Source of the DNA: Bacteroidales bacterium UBA1309
GTDB taxonomy: Bacteria; Bacteroidota; Bacteroidia; Bacteroidales; Dysgonomonadaceae
Direction: 5' to 3'
NCBI GenBank assembly: GCA_002307185.1
Contig: DBTT01000027.1
Location: forward strand, 62,001-126,000
Length of the DNA: 64,000 nucleotides
Of this stretch, positions 51,460 to 60,491 are shown piece by piece; the stretch's first letter is position 1, and each line of letters opens with the position of its first letter. Made by a program: the position numbers and the translations under genes. The notes beneath the pieces are model-generated. The model was not told the origin of the DNA. It searched no databases and worked only from the letters and a program-made list of their open reading frames with translations.

Positions 51460-52276
51460 ATTTTCTTAATTTTTGAGGATTAAAAGTGTGGTTTAATGGG
51501 CCATTTCCGCTACCAATTAGCACGTTCTGTGATTCAATAATGGCTCGATGGACATAATCTGAGGCCAGATTGATGGCCGATGAAAGGTTCTCGCCCAAAG
51601 CTATATAGGATGCAATGGCCGATGAAAGTGTGCAGCCTGAGCCATGCACATTGCTTGTGTCTATTTTTTTTGAAGAAAAGCTTTCAACTTCTTTTCCCAT
51701 AAACAAAAAGGAGGTGAGGTTCTCTTTCTTTAGGTGGCCTCCTTTTACCAGGACGGCATGGGCATGTTGCGACACCAGCTTACCTCCTGCGACAAGCATT
51801 TCTTCTTCTGTGGTAACGGTCATGCCTGTAAGGAATCCTGCTTCGTCCATGTTTGGGGTAGTTAAGAGGGCGAGTGGAAATAGCTCGTCTATCAAAGCCG
51901 TCACTGCTTCTTGCGGAAGCAATCGATCGCCACTCGTGGCTATCATTACCGGATCGAGTATCACCGGAATGTCTCGGTTTTGTTTCAATAATTCAGCAAT
52001 AATATGGATGATTTCAGCATCTGCCAGCATACCTATTTTTATGCAATCGGGACGAATGTCGGAAACAGTGGTTTCGAGTTGGGCTTTCACCACGTCGGGT
52101 GGAATTGCGAATACGCTGCTGACGCCAAGCGTGTTCTGGGCTGTGAGTGCAGTCACTACCGACATGGCATAGCAACCCAGTGCTTGAATTGTTTTGATGT
52201 CGGCTTGAATGCCTGCTCCCCCGCTGCTATCCGAACCAGCGATTGTGAGTACTTTTGGCACTTTATACTTTTTCAT
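51446..52276 (-). CDS. thiD: Hydroxymethylpyrimidine / phosphomethylpyrimidine kinase
   Basis: A 276-residue ribokinase-fold enzyme that phosphorylates HMP twice to HMP-PP. It has the family start VLTIAGSDSSGGAGIQADIK, the LDPVMIATSGDRLL segment and the anion-hole motif VHGSGCTLSSAIA with its catalytic Cys/Asp region. I begin at the ATG at 52276 because the sequence upstream lies in thiE and has no family match. It overlaps thiE by 14 bp and tenA by 14 bp, so all are coupled. Confidence 0.95.
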   Translation of the reverse strand: MKKYKVPKVLTIAGSDSSGGAGIQADIKTIQALGCYAMSVVTALTAQNTLGVSSVFAIPPDVVKAQLETTVSDIRPDCIKIGMLADAEIIHIIAELLKQNRDIPVILDPVMIATSGDRLLPQEAVTALIDELFPLALLTTPNMDEAGFLTGMTVTTEEEMLVAGGKLVSQHAHAVLVKGGHLKKENLTSFLFMGKEVESFSSKKIDTSNVHGSGCTLSSAIASYIALGENLSSAINLASDYVHRAIIESQNVLIGSGNGPLNHTFNPQKLRKYEMD

Positions 52277-52916
52277 AATAGTCGTTGATTTGTTTTTTGA
52301 TGTTCGCCGCAGCTTTCCGTGGATCAGGGTGAGCTGCGATTTCTGAAACCACACAGATGCTTTCAACTCCTGTATCTAAAATAGGAACTATTTCTTTTTC
52401 ATGGATTCCTCCGATGGCTACTAGTGGCTTGTCTGTCAATGATCTGGCCTCTATAAGGCCTTCTATTCCCCATTCGCCTAGTGTATCTTCTTTTGTGGGT
52501 GTTTTGAAAACGGGGCTAATACCTAAATAATCAGATACGCTAGCGAAGCTGTTGTTTAAATGTTCCATGAGGTCGGCAGAATAGCCGAGAATCTTGCAGG
52601 AAGGCCATGCTTCTCTAATTTTCAAGGGGTTTGCATCCGAATTGCCGACGTGAATACCGTCTGATTCTACTTCTTGGGCTACCCAAAGGTTGTCGTTGAT
52701 AATCAGAGGGATGTCATGTTTCTGACAAATAGCTTTCACCTTCTTTGCCAAAAGCAGAAAGTCTTTGTCGTTCAAGTGCTTCTCCCTCAATTGAAGTAAA
52801 TCCACTCCACCGATAATGGCTTCCTCAATTGTCCAAAGAAGATTTTTCCCAATGCAATTTTCTTCGCCAACAACGAAATAGAGGGGAAAATCAAATGTTT
52901 TCATCTCTTTTTCCAT
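52263..52916 (-). CDS. thiE: Thiamine-phosphate synthase
   Basis: A 217-residue TIM-barrel enzyme that joins HMP-PP and THZ-P to thiamine phosphate. Landmarks are GVDLLQLREKHLNDKDF (about 36-52), IINDNLWVAQEVESDGIHVG with the diphosphate-binding Asn/Asp, and KPLVAIGGIHEKEI. Directly abuts thiM upstream (no gap) and overlaps thiD. Either ATG (52916 or 52904) is possible. Confidence 0.93.
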   Translation of the reverse strand: MEKEMKTFDFPLYFVVGEENCIGKNLLWTIEEAIIGGVDLLQLREKHLNDKDFLLLAKKVKAICQKHDIPLIINDNLWVAQEVESDGIHVGNSDANPLKIREAWPSCKILGYSADLMEHLNNSFASVSDYLGISPVFKTPTKEDTLGEWGIEGLIEARSLTDKPLVAIGGIHEKEIVPILDTGVESICVVSEIAAHPDPRKAAANIKKQINDYYEKV

Positions 52917-53726
52917 TTATAAGGTTTGGATTTCTATTTTCAAAAGAGAAAGGAAATCATCTTTCGACAGATTGTATAAAGCATCTAGTAGGTTCATTTG
53001 TAGGCTGCCTGGTCCTGAACTTTTAGTAATGGCCACTTCGGCAGCAATATTTAGGACGGAAACAGCTGCAGCCGTCGCCAATAAAGTGTCTTCACTCACA
53101 GCAATGAATGCTCCAGTGATGGCCGTGGCGGTACATCCCAGGCCTGTGACTTTGGTCATCAGCGGGTTTCCATTAGAAAGTTTGGCCAGTCTGGATGTAT
53201 CCACTAAGTAATCATCCGCGCCGGAGATGCAAACAACGCCATTGGTCTGGCCTTGGAGGATCACAGCGGCTTCAATGGCAGCTTCCGATGGAGATAGGCT
53301 GTCCACCCCTTTCGAAACGATGTCGTATTTGGCTGCCGAAAGGATTTCGCTGGCATTTCCACGAACCACCGAGGGGTTTAATGCCAGTAGTTGAGATGCT
53401 GTGTTGTTCCTCAGCTTGCTTGCACCCACTCCGACAGGGTCAAGCACCCATCTTTTACTGTTTTTGTTTGCAGTTTCCCCAGCTAAGATCATACTTTCGA
53501 TCCATGCGGCATCAAGTGTTCCCATGTTTACAACTACGCTCGACGAAATCTTCACGAGTTCTTCTATTTCATCTTTGCAATGCGCCATAATTGGTGAAGC
53601 GCCGATGGCCAGCAAAGCATTGGCAGTGTTGTTCATGACCACATAATTGGTGATGTTTTCCACTAAAGGTGATTTTTCACGAACGAGAAGGACATAGTCC
53701 CACAGCTGATTTTTTACGTCTTTCAT
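52917..53726 (-). CDS. thiM: Hydroxyethylthiazole kinase
   Basis: A 269-residue ribokinase-like enzyme that phosphorylates 5-hydroxyethyl-4-methylthiazole in thiamine salvage. It shows VENITNYVVMNNTANALLAI at the N-terminus, WVLDPVGVGASKLR, GNASEIL and the anion-hole GLGCTATAITGAF. First gene of the salvage operon, downstream of a TPP riboswitch. De novo thiC or thiG are not near, so the operon is for salvage. Confidence 0.95.
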   Translation of the reverse strand: MKDVKNQLWDYVLLVREKSPLVENITNYVVMNNTANALLAIGASPIMAHCKDEIEELVKISSSVVVNMGTLDAAWIESMILAGETANKNSKRWVLDPVGVGASKLRNNTASQLLALNPSVVRGNASEILSAAKYDIVSKGVDSLSPSEAAIEAAVILQGQTNGVVCISGADDYLVDTSRLAKLSNGNPLMTKVTGLGCTATAITGAFIAVSEDTLLATAAAVSVLNIAAEVAITKSSGPGSLQMNLLDALYNLSKDDFLSLLKIEIQTL

Positions 53727-53903
53727 TTTATCCAGATAATTTTTTTCAGATTAATAAATAACTCGCAATGAGATATTTTAACCAAGCTCGTTGGCTAAAC
53801 TATTTTATGCTGGTTTATTCCATTTTCTATCAGCGAGGTGTATGGAAACAAAAAGGAGAGAGCGTGTAGAAAAAGACAGTTTTGGGTATAAAGAAAAACG
53901 GTT

Positions 53904-53979
53904 GCTTTTTCCTACGGCAGTATAAACTGTGTCAGGTTCAAAGGGACTCTCTCAATTCAATCTGAATACCCCTAAAGCT
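53904..53979 (-). ncRNA. TPP riboswitch (THI element)
   Basis: On the minus strand the sequence AGGGGTATTCAGAT...CTTTGAACCTGACACAG...CGTAGGA reproduces the thi-box core (GGGG...CTGA..., ACCCTTTGAACCTGA, CGTAGGGAA). The closing stem GCTTT / AAAGC is present. It lies about 180 bases before thiM, and thiamine pyrophosphate binding should shut off the salvage operon. The thirteen-base core TTTGAACCTGACA is in the pyrimidine-sensing arm. I could not identify the expression platform with confidence. Confidence 0.9.
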
Positions 53980-54189
53980 TTCAAACAAAAATAGGGCAAT
54001 ATTCCCAACAAAACAAGTTTTTATGGAGATTCGCTTGCGGATAATGTTTTTAGCCCGTTTTTTTCGATCTTTATCTTCTTGGTTTTAAATTTCATGATCT
54101 ATTTTTCTTATTTTGAATAAGTCTAAATAATAACATTCATCCAGAATGTATTTTTTTTATCAAAACTAGATCGTAACCGAAAAAAGAAT

Positions 54190-54197
54190 TATCTTTG
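54190..54197 (+). promoter_or_regulatory. -7 promoter element of metK
   Basis: TATCTTTG matches TAnnTTTG. It would give a leader of about 125 bases before the metK ATG, long enough for the regulatory element described at 54212. No good -33 TTTG at the right spacing. Confidence 0.55.
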
Positions 54198-54211
54198 TGC
54201 CGAATATTTAC

Positions 54212-54310
54212 AGGGTGGATAGATTTGTTATGATTGCAACCACAAGAAAAAATGCTAAACCGTTGATTCCTCGACGATGCACATCCCATTCTATCCTCTC
54301 GCATCAACCT
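54212..54310 (+). ncRNA. SAM-II-like riboswitch candidate in the metK leader
   Basis: The leader has GATTTGTTATGATTGCA (54222-54238), a short GTGG/CCAC pairing, a 10-base spacer and GCTAAA (54254-54259). This reproduces the arrangement of the SAM-II aptamer as I remember it (GAUUU-N6-AUUGCA, P1 3' strand, ~11 bases, GCUAAA), with the loop of identical length. The P1 stem is shorter and displaced by three bases, which argues against. Downstream, GCATCAAC (about 54301-54308) can pair with either GTTGAT or GATGC in the leader, two mutually exclusive hairpins. Confidence 0.4.
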
Positions 54311-54326
54311 TTAAAATTAAACATTT

Positions 54327-55631
54327 ATGAGCTATTTCTTTACTTCGGAATCTGTTTCCGAAGGTCACCCCGATAAAGTAGCTGATCAAATATCAGACGC
54401 TTTGCTTGACGAATTTATAGCATACGATCCGAATTCAAAAGTAGCTTGCGAAACATTGGTAACAACCGGCCAGGTAGTTTTGGCTGGAGAGGTTAAATCC
54501 AAAGCTTATGTGGATGTGCAGGAAATTGCACGCGGCGTAATTGAACGGATCGGTTACACCAAGAGTGAGTATCAGTTTGAAGCTAAATCTTGCGGTGTCT
54601 TGTCGGCGATTCACGAACAGTCGGACGACATCAACCGTGGCGTTGACCAAAAAGTTGACCCGATGGATCAGGGGGCTGGCGACCAAGGCATGATGTTCGG
54701 TTATGCTACGAGTGAAACCACGAACTACATGCCGCTTGCATTGGACTTGTCGCATGCCTTGTTGAAAGAATTGGCGCAAATTCGCAAGAATGAAATTGGA
54801 TTGATGCCTTATCTTCGCCCCGATGCCAAATCGCAGGTTACCATTGAATACGACGACGATGGAACGCCTATCCGGATCGACACCATTGTGGTGTCCACCC
54901 AGCACGATGAGTTTGTGCTTCCCGAAAATGACTCGAAAGAGGCTGCTGGAAAAGCCGACAAAGCGATGCAAGACAAAATCCGTGAAGACATTATCACTAT
55001 TTTGGTTCCCCGTGTGAAGGAAAAATACAAGTTCAGTCCGGATGTCGCGAAATTATTTGAGTCCGAAATCAAATACCACGTCAACCCTACGGGAAAATTC
55101 GTAATTGGTGGCCCTCACGGAGATACGGGTTTGACCGGCCGTAAAATCATCGTGGACACATACGGCGGAAAAGGCGCGCACGGAGGTGGAGCTTTTTCAG
55201 GAAAAGACCCGTCCAAGGTGGACCGTTCGGCAGCGTACGCAAGCCGCCACATTGCCAAAAACCTCGTGGCGGCAGGAGTTGCTTCGGAAGTATTGGTGCA
55301 GGTGTCTTATGCGATCGGTGTAGCCGCTCCGATGAACATTTATATCAACACCTATGGCAAAAGCAATGTGAATCAATCTGATGGAGAGATCGCCTTGGTG
55401 GTGTCCGAATTGTTTGACATGCGGCCAAAAGCCATCGAGCAACGATTGAAACTACGCTATCCGATTTATTTGGAAACGGCAGCCTACGGCCATGTGGGCC
55501 GCGAACCAGAAGTTGTGGTAAAAACTTTTTCGTCACGATATAGCCCTGAACCTCTGAAACTTAAAGTGGAATTGTTCACATGGGAAAAATTAGACTACGT
55601 TGACAAGATTAAAAAAGCATTTAATTTGTAA
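54327..55631 (+). CDS. metK: S-adenosylmethionine synthetase
   Basis: A 434-residue enzyme that makes SAM from methionine and ATP. The three-repeat fold is complete: [19 protein letters not shown] (8-26), the ATP-binding [12 protein letters not shown] (about 118-129), [35 protein letters not shown] (catalytic Lys/Asp residues) and the C-terminal [11 protein letters not shown]. It is longer than the E. coli enzyme because of insertions, as in other Bacteroidales. It has its own promoter, a structured leader and a terminator. SAM supply is relevant to the window's methyltransferase, but not to the carboxynorspermidine pathway. Confidence 0.97.
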   Translation: MSYFFTSESVSEGHPDKVADQISDALLDEFIAYDPNSKVACETLVTTGQVVLAGEVKSKAYVDVQEIARGVIERIGYTKSEYQFEAKSCGVLSAIHEQSDDINRGVDQKVDPMDQGAGDQGMMFGYATSETTNYMPLALDLSHALLKELAQIRKNEIGLMPYLRPDAKSQVTIEYDDDGTPIRIDTIVVSTQHDEFVLPENDSKEAAGKADKAMQDKIREDIITILVPRVKEKYKFSPDVAKLFESEIKYHVNPTGKFVIGGPHGDTGLTGRKIIVDTYGGKGAHGGGAFSGKDPSKVDRSAAYASRHIAKNLVAAGVASEVLVQVSYAIGVAAPMNIYINTYGKSNVNQSDGEIALVVSELFDMRPKAIEQRLKLRYPIYLETAAYGHVGREPEVVVKTFSSRYSPEPLKLKVELFTWEKLDYVDKIKKAFNL

Positions 55632-55657
55632 TTTTGTAGTCTCTAATTGATAATGAA

Positions 55658-55695
55658 GAGCGGTATTCATTTGGAGAATACTGCTCTTTATTTGT
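55658..55695 (+). terminator. Terminator of metK
   Basis: Arms AAGAGCGGTATTC and GAATACTGCTCTT form a 13-bp stem with one wobble pair and a short loop, followed by TATTTG. Confidence 0.85.
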
Positions 55696-55709
55696 AAAAA
55701 TTATTGAAT

Positions 55710-56297
55710 ATGGCCAAGGTTTCGTCCATTTGTGTATATTGTGCCTCAAGTACTAAAATTGACCGTGCATATGTTGATGCAGCGCAAGAAATAGGCCGGC
55801 TTCTGGCCGAAAAAGATATAGCCTGTGTCAATGGTGCTGGCAAAATGGGCTTGATGGGGACAGTAAGCGATGCTGCTTTGCAGAATAATGGCAAAGTGAT
55901 TGGGGTTATTCCCCAGTTTATGGTGGATAATGGCTGGTTTCATTCGTCTTTGAGCGAGTTGCATGTGACACAAAGCATGCACGAACGCAAGCAAAAAATG
56001 GCTAATCTGGCGGACGGATGTATAGCTCTTCCCGGCGGAATTGGAACGCTGGAGGAACTGATCGAGGTGATTACCTGGAAGCAGCTTGGGCTGTACAATA
56101 AGCCAATTGTGATTCTGAACACGAAAAATTATTATGATTTGCTGTTGAAATTGTTGAAGCAAATGGCCAACGAAAACTTTATGCGACCGATGCACACCGA
56201 GCTTTGGAGAGTTGCTCAAACTCCAGCAGAGGCAATCCAGCTAATTGAAGAAGCGGAGGCCTGGCCGGATAATTATGGTAAATTTGCTGCACTCTAA
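55710..56297 (+). CDS. LOG-family nucleotide 5'-monophosphate phosphoribohydrolase (TIGR00730 type)
   Basis: A 195-residue Rossmann-fold protein. It has the family signature PGGIGTLEELIEV (about 108-120) and an N-terminal VSSICVYCASSTKID, and a GAGKMGLMGTVSDAAL segment. LOG proteins split ribose-5-phosphate from cytokinin riboside or other nucleotide monophosphates; in bacteria without cytokinin the substrate is usually AMP-like and the role uncertain. I prefer the ATG at 55710 to a TTG two codons earlier. It lies 14 bp before the DUF4271 gene. Confidence 0.9.
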   Translation: MAKVSSICVYCASSTKIDRAYVDAAQEIGRLLAEKDIACVNGAGKMGLMGTVSDAALQNNGKVIGVIPQFMVDNGWFHSSLSELHVTQSMHERKQKMANLADGCIALPGGIGTLEELIEVITWKQLGLYNKPIVILNTKNYYDLLLKLLKQMANENFMRPMHTELWRVAQTPAEAIQLIEEAEAWPDNYGKFAAL

Positions 56298-56311
56298 ATG
56301 ATTGAAATTAC

Positions 56312-57256
56312 ATGACGGAATTTTCACAAACAGACTCCATACTTCCTGTTGCTGCCGACTCGATGCTGTTGGTCAGTAGAGATTCTGTGGCGGCCAATTC
56401 TCCAAAAGAGATTCGTCTATTCACCGAAGAAGATTTTGCTCATTCTCCCTACATATTTCATTACGATTCGCTTTCTTTCAAATATTCCTTGGATTCCGCA
56501 GCTATTAAAGCTTATGCAGTGGACTTGTCGGTTGCCAGCAGTGGAAATAAAAACGGTTTTCAGGGTGAAGCTATTCCTCAGATGCTCAAGCATCAGGACA
56601 GTATCTTTCTGTCGTTGTTGTTTTGCTTTTTTCTAATAAGCAAGATAATACAACGTGGCCATCGTTTCTTTTTTGAGGGGTTGCGTGTGTTGTTTACTTT
56701 CCGTGAAAAAAGAGATGTGTTTAACGAAATCACCATCAAGGAATTTTGGGGGAATCTATTTTTGATTTTACTTCCGGCCTTTTTGATGGCATTGTTGAGC
56801 TACCAGTTCCTGCAAAACACCGATGACGTTTTGAGGCCATCGACGCATGTTTGGATGACAATTGGAGGATTTACATTGGTTATAATGGCTTTTTTGTTCG
56901 TGAAGTACTTGTTTTATCTTCTAATTGGCTACACCTTTGACGAATCAGGGTTTACACAGAAATACTTACGAGTTTATCTAGTCTTGATGGAGCTGTTCGG
57001 GATCTTGGTGTTTATACCCACCCTCGTGTTCTTATATGCTGGAGTGAACCAAGAAATCACACTAATTGTAGTTTTGATCTTATTCTTAATAACAAGAATA
57101 ATCCTTTTTTCACGAATAATAGTCTTTTTTTTTAACAAAAAAGTGAATTTTTTATTTGGGATTGCGTACCTTTGCAGTGTTGAAATAATCCCCTACCTAT
57201 TTTTGGTTTTAGGGTTTGTTTTTTTGTATAAAGAAGATTTTTTCTGTATATTATGA
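56312..57256 (+). CDS. DUF4271 membrane protein
   Basis: A 314-residue integral membrane protein. A polar N-terminus (about 1-95) is followed by seven or eight spans from about 96 on (DSIFLSLLFCFFLISKI..., FLILLPAFLMALLSYQFL, IGGFTLVIMAFLFVKYLFYLL, ...). The layout and its position just upstream of hemD agree with the Bacteroidota-specific DUF4271 family. Function unknown; the conserved pairing with hemD is the main hint. It overlaps hemD by 4 bp. Confidence 0.75.
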   Translation: MTEFSQTDSILPVAADSMLLVSRDSVAANSPKEIRLFTEEDFAHSPYIFHYDSLSFKYSLDSAAIKAYAVDLSVASSGNKNGFQGEAIPQMLKHQDSIFLSLLFCFFLISKIIQRGHRFFFEGLRVLFTFREKRDVFNEITIKEFWGNLFLILLPAFLMALLSYQFLQNTDDVLRPSTHVWMTIGGFTLVIMAFLFVKYLFYLLIGYTFDESGFTQKYLRVYLVLMELFGILVFIPTLVFLYAGVNQEITLIVVLILFLITRIILFSRIIVFFFNKKVNFLFGIAYLCSVEIIPYLFLVLGFVFLYKEDFFCIL

Positions 57257-58023
57257 CGTTGAAAATAAAAAAGATTCTCATATCGCAGCCCCAGCCTCAA
57301 TCAGAGAAATCACCCTATTATGATATTGCCGAAAAGTTTGATGTGAAGATGGTTTTTCGACCATTTTTCAAAGTAGAGGGAGTGACAGCAAAAGAATTTA
57401 GGCAGCAGCGTATAAATATTTTAGACTTTACAGCTATAATTTTCACTGCTAAGACAGCAATTGATCATTTCTTTCGTTTGTGTGAAGAATTGCGTGTGGT
57501 TATGCCCGAGACGATGAAGTATTTTTGTACTTCCGAATCAGTCGCATTGTACCTCCAAAAATATATTGTCTATCGTAAAAGGAAAATCTTCTTCAGTTCT
57601 ACCGGTAAAATTGGAGGGCTGACCCCAAACTTCACGAAGCATAGCAAAGAGAAGTATCTGGTTCCTGTTTCAGATGTGCATACCGATGAAGTTGGTAATT
57701 TTCTTGATGATAAAAAAATCAACTACACAAAGTCTGTCATGTACCGCACTGTTAGCAACGATTTCGGGGAAGGCGAAGAACTTGATTATGATATGATCGT
57801 GTTTTTCACACCTGTGGGTGTCCAAACATTGTTGAACAATTTTCCCAATTTTGAACAAGGCGAGATGGCCATCGGATGTTTTGGCCAGACCACCGCGAAA
57901 GCAATCTTGGATGCCGGATTGCGTCTCGATTGTGAAGCACCCCAGCCAGAATATCCTTCCATGACGGGAGCGCTCGAGGCTTTTTTGAAAGAAAACAAAA
58001 GGAAAAAACACGCAGTGAGCTAA
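57253..58023 (+). CDS. hemD: Uroporphyrinogen-III synthase
   Basis: A 256-residue HemD, which closes hydroxymethylbilane to uroporphyrinogen III. The two-domain fold shows ILISQPQPQSEKSPYYDIAEK at the start, DFTAIIFTAKTAIDHFF and, in the second domain, DYDMIVFFTPVGVQTLLNNFPN then GCFGQTTAKAILDAGLR. HemD is poorly conserved, but these landmarks and the length fit. The GQTTAKA segment matches the family's most conserved region. It starts within the DUF4271 stop (ATGA). Confidence 0.88.
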   Translation: MTLKIKKILISQPQPQSEKSPYYDIAEKFDVKMVFRPFFKVEGVTAKEFRQQRINILDFTAIIFTAKTAIDHFFRLCEELRVVMPETMKYFCTSESVALYLQKYIVYRKRKIFFSSTGKIGGLTPNFTKHSKEKYLVPVSDVHTDEVGNFLDDKKINYTKSVMYRTVSNDFGEGEELDYDMIVFFTPVGVQTLLNNFPNFEQGEMAIGCFGQTTAKAILDAGLRLDCEAPQPEYPSMTGALEAFLKENKRKKHAVS

Positions 58024-58055
58024 ACAACAAAGCAGCTGTATATTTAAAAAAACAG

Positions 58056-58091
58056 GCATCCTCAGATTTTGAATCAAGGATGCTTTTTTTT
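58056..58091 (+). terminator. Terminator of the LOG-DUF4271-hemD operon
   Basis: Stem GCATCCT / AGGATGC with an inner GATT / AATC pairing and a run of eight T residues. Confidence 0.93.
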
Positions 58092-58117
58092 GCCAACAAA
58101 GCAAGTATCTTTGATAT

Positions 58118-60466
58118 ATGGTAGAATATTTGAATCAATTGAATGAGTCGCAGCTCCAGGCTGTGGAATTCAATCAGGGCCCGTCGCTGATTATCGCTGG
58201 TGCGGGTTCTGGAAAAACTCGTGTGCTCACATACAAAATTGCCTACTTGATGAGCCTCGGGCTTGCTCCCCACAACATACTTGCCCTCACATTCACCAAC
58301 AAAGCTGCCCGTGAAATGAAATCGCGTATTGCCGCTTTGGAAGGGGAGGCTACTTCTCGACGCTTGTGGATGGGAACTTTCCATTCTGTCTTTTCTAGGA
58401 TTTTGCGCCGGGAATCCGAGTTCTTGGGCTATACGTCCGATTTCACCATTTACGACACTTCCGACTCCCGCAATTTGATTAAAACAATCATCAAGGAGAT
58501 GGCTTTGGACGACAAGACCTACAAGCCTGCAAAGATCCAGGGCGTGATCTCTATGGCGAAGAACCAGCTTTTTACTCCCGAAAGATATTCGCAAGACAAA
58601 GAAAACATAGAACATGATATTCGTGCCAAAGTACCCATGACGAGTGAGATATTCAAGGCGTATAACGCTCGCCTGAAGGCCTCCAATGCCATGGACTTTG
58701 ACGATTTACTCTTCAATACCAATGTTTTGCTTCGCGATCATCCAGATGTGTTGGCTCGCTATCAACAGCAATTCCAGTACATTTTGGTGGACGAGTATCA
58801 GGATACGAATTTTTCCCAGCACCTGATCGTGCAGCGCTTGGCGGATGCGCATCACCGGGTGTGCGTGGTGGGCGATGATGCCCAAAGCATCTATTCGTTT
58901 CGTGGTGCCAACATTGAGAATATTCTGAACTTTCAAAAAAATTATCCCGAGGCAAAGACTTTCAAGCTGGAGCGAAATTACCGTTCGACTCAAAATATTG
59001 TCAATGCCGCCAACAGCCTGATAAAGAAGAATACCGAACAGTTGGAGAAGAATGTGTTTTCCAAAAATGAGGTCGGCGATAAGATCCTTATTACAGGTGC
59101 ATTTTCCGATTTCGAAGAAGGGATGATCGTTTCAAATAAAGTTGCGGAAATGCGCCGTGCAAAGAAAACCTCATATAGCGATTTTGCAATTTTGTACCGG
59201 ACAAATGCCCAATCCCGTATTTTTGAGGAATCGTTCCGAAAGAAAAATATTCCGTATCGGATTTATGGAGGCTTGTCGTTTTATCAACGCAAGGAGATAA
59301 AAGATGTGATCGCTTATTTTCGTTTGGTAATTAATCCGAACGACGAAGAGGCTTTTAAACGGATTATCAATTTTCCAGCAAGAGGAATTGGTGATACTAC
59401 CGTTGGTAAAATATCCGAGGCGGCAAAGCTTCACAACGCAAGCCTGTGGAGCGTGCTGTCCGATCCTTTGCGTTACAACTTGAATATCAATGCAGGTACA
59501 GCAAAAAAGTTAACCGGATTTCGTGAAATGATCGAGTCGTTTCTGGAACAACTCCGCCAATTGCCGGCCTACGACATGGCCATGTTGATCACGAAACAAA
59601 GCGGTGTCGCGCACGATGCCTACCAAGACACAAGTCCTGAGGGAATGAGCCGCCAGGAGAATCTCGAGGAATTGCTCGGTGCCATTCATGAGTTTACCGA
59701 TTCCCGTATGGAAGAAGGCGAGGAGAATTATCTTTTGCCGGATTTCCTTTCCGAGGTCTCGCTGCTCACCGACCAAGATACAGACAAGGATGCGGAGGCC
59801 GAAAAGGTGACCATGATGACCATTCATTCGGCAAAGGGCTTGGAATTCAAGAATGTGTTTGTGGTTGGCTTGGAGGAAGAACTTTTCCCGTCTTCCATGG
59901 CATTGTCGGAGGTGAAAGGGGTTGAGGAGGAGAGACGCCTGTTTTACGTGGCTTTGACCCGGGCCGAAGATTTCTGCATGCTTACGTATGCCCGTTCGCG
60001 CTTTCGCAATGGACAAACAGAATCTTCCAATCCGAGTCGTTTTTTGAAAGAAATTGGCGAAGAGTTCTTGGATGTTCAGGACGGCATGTTGAGCAGGTCT
60101 TTTTCCTTGGGAAACGAGCGTCGCGAGTCTTCTTTTGCCGGACTGCGGGCTTCAGAACCCCGGTGGTCTTCTTTTTCGGAAGAACGGAACAAGCGTGAAT
60201 CTCCCTTTCAGAAGCCGCAAACCGTGCAGCCCGTGTTGCCGCGTTCCAACTTTGTGAAAGCCGAAAATGCCCGGCCCAAAGCGGGGAGCAATGATGGCGC
60301 GGATGATGTGAAGCCAGGCGATGTGATTGCACACGAGCGTTTCGGGATGGGTACAATCGTGGAAGTTTCGGGCGATGCCAATAGCCGCAAAGCTACAGTT
60401 GAGTTCGAAAATGCTGGAACCAAGCAATTATTGCTTAAGTTTGCAAAATACAAGAAGGTTAAGTAA
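58118..60466 (+). CDS. pcrA: UvrD/PcrA-type ATP-dependent DNA helicase
   Basis: A 782-residue superfamily 1 helicase that unwinds DNA 3' to 5' in repair and replication restart. Motifs: Q-motif LNESQLQAVE, Walker A AGAGSGKT (about 28-35), Ia LALTFTNKAAREM, II DEYQDTN, III VCVVGDDAQSIYSFRGA, IV YRSTQNIV, V TIHSAKGLEF and VI RRLFYVALTRA. A C-terminal Tudor-like RNA-polymerase-contact domain follows (GDVIAHERFGMGTIVEVSG). A TATCTTTG -7-like element ends only 4 bp before the ATG, which would make the mRNA nearly leaderless if used. Confidence 0.96.
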   Translation: MVEYLNQLNESQLQAVEFNQGPSLIIAGAGSGKTRVLTYKIAYLMSLGLAPHNILALTFTNKAAREMKSRIAALEGEATSRRLWMGTFHSVFSRILRRESEFLGYTSDFTIYDTSDSRNLIKTIIKEMALDDKTYKPAKIQGVISMAKNQLFTPERYSQDKENIEHDIRAKVPMTSEIFKAYNARLKASNAMDFDDLLFNTNVLLRDHPDVLARYQQQFQYILVDEYQDTNFSQHLIVQRLADAHHRVCVVGDDAQSIYSFRGANIENILNFQKNYPEAKTFKLERNYRSTQNIVNAANSLIKKNTEQLEKNVFSKNEVGDKILITGAFSDFEEGMIVSNKVAEMRRAKKTSYSDFAILYRTNAQSRIFEESFRKKNIPYRIYGGLSFYQRKEIKDVIAYFRLVINPNDEEAFKRIINFPARGIGDTTVGKISEAAKLHNASLWSVLSDPLRYNLNINAGTAKKLTGFREMIESFLEQLRQLPAYDMAMLITKQSGVAHDAYQDTSPEGMSRQENLEELLGAIHEFTDSRMEEGEENYLLPDFLSEVSLLTDQDTDKDAEAEKVTMMTIHSAKGLEFKNVFVVGLEEELFPSSMALSEVKGVEEERRLFYVALTRAEDFCMLTYARSRFRNGQTESSNPSRFLKEIGEEFLDVQDGMLSRSFSLGNERRESSFAGLRASEPRWSSFSEERNKRESPFQKPQTVQPVLPRSNFVKAENARPKAGSNDGADDVKPGDVIAHERFGMGTIVEVSGDANSRKATVEFENAGTKQLLLKFAKYKKVK

Positions 60467-60491
60467 TCAGCAAATTTTTACATTAAAGAAC

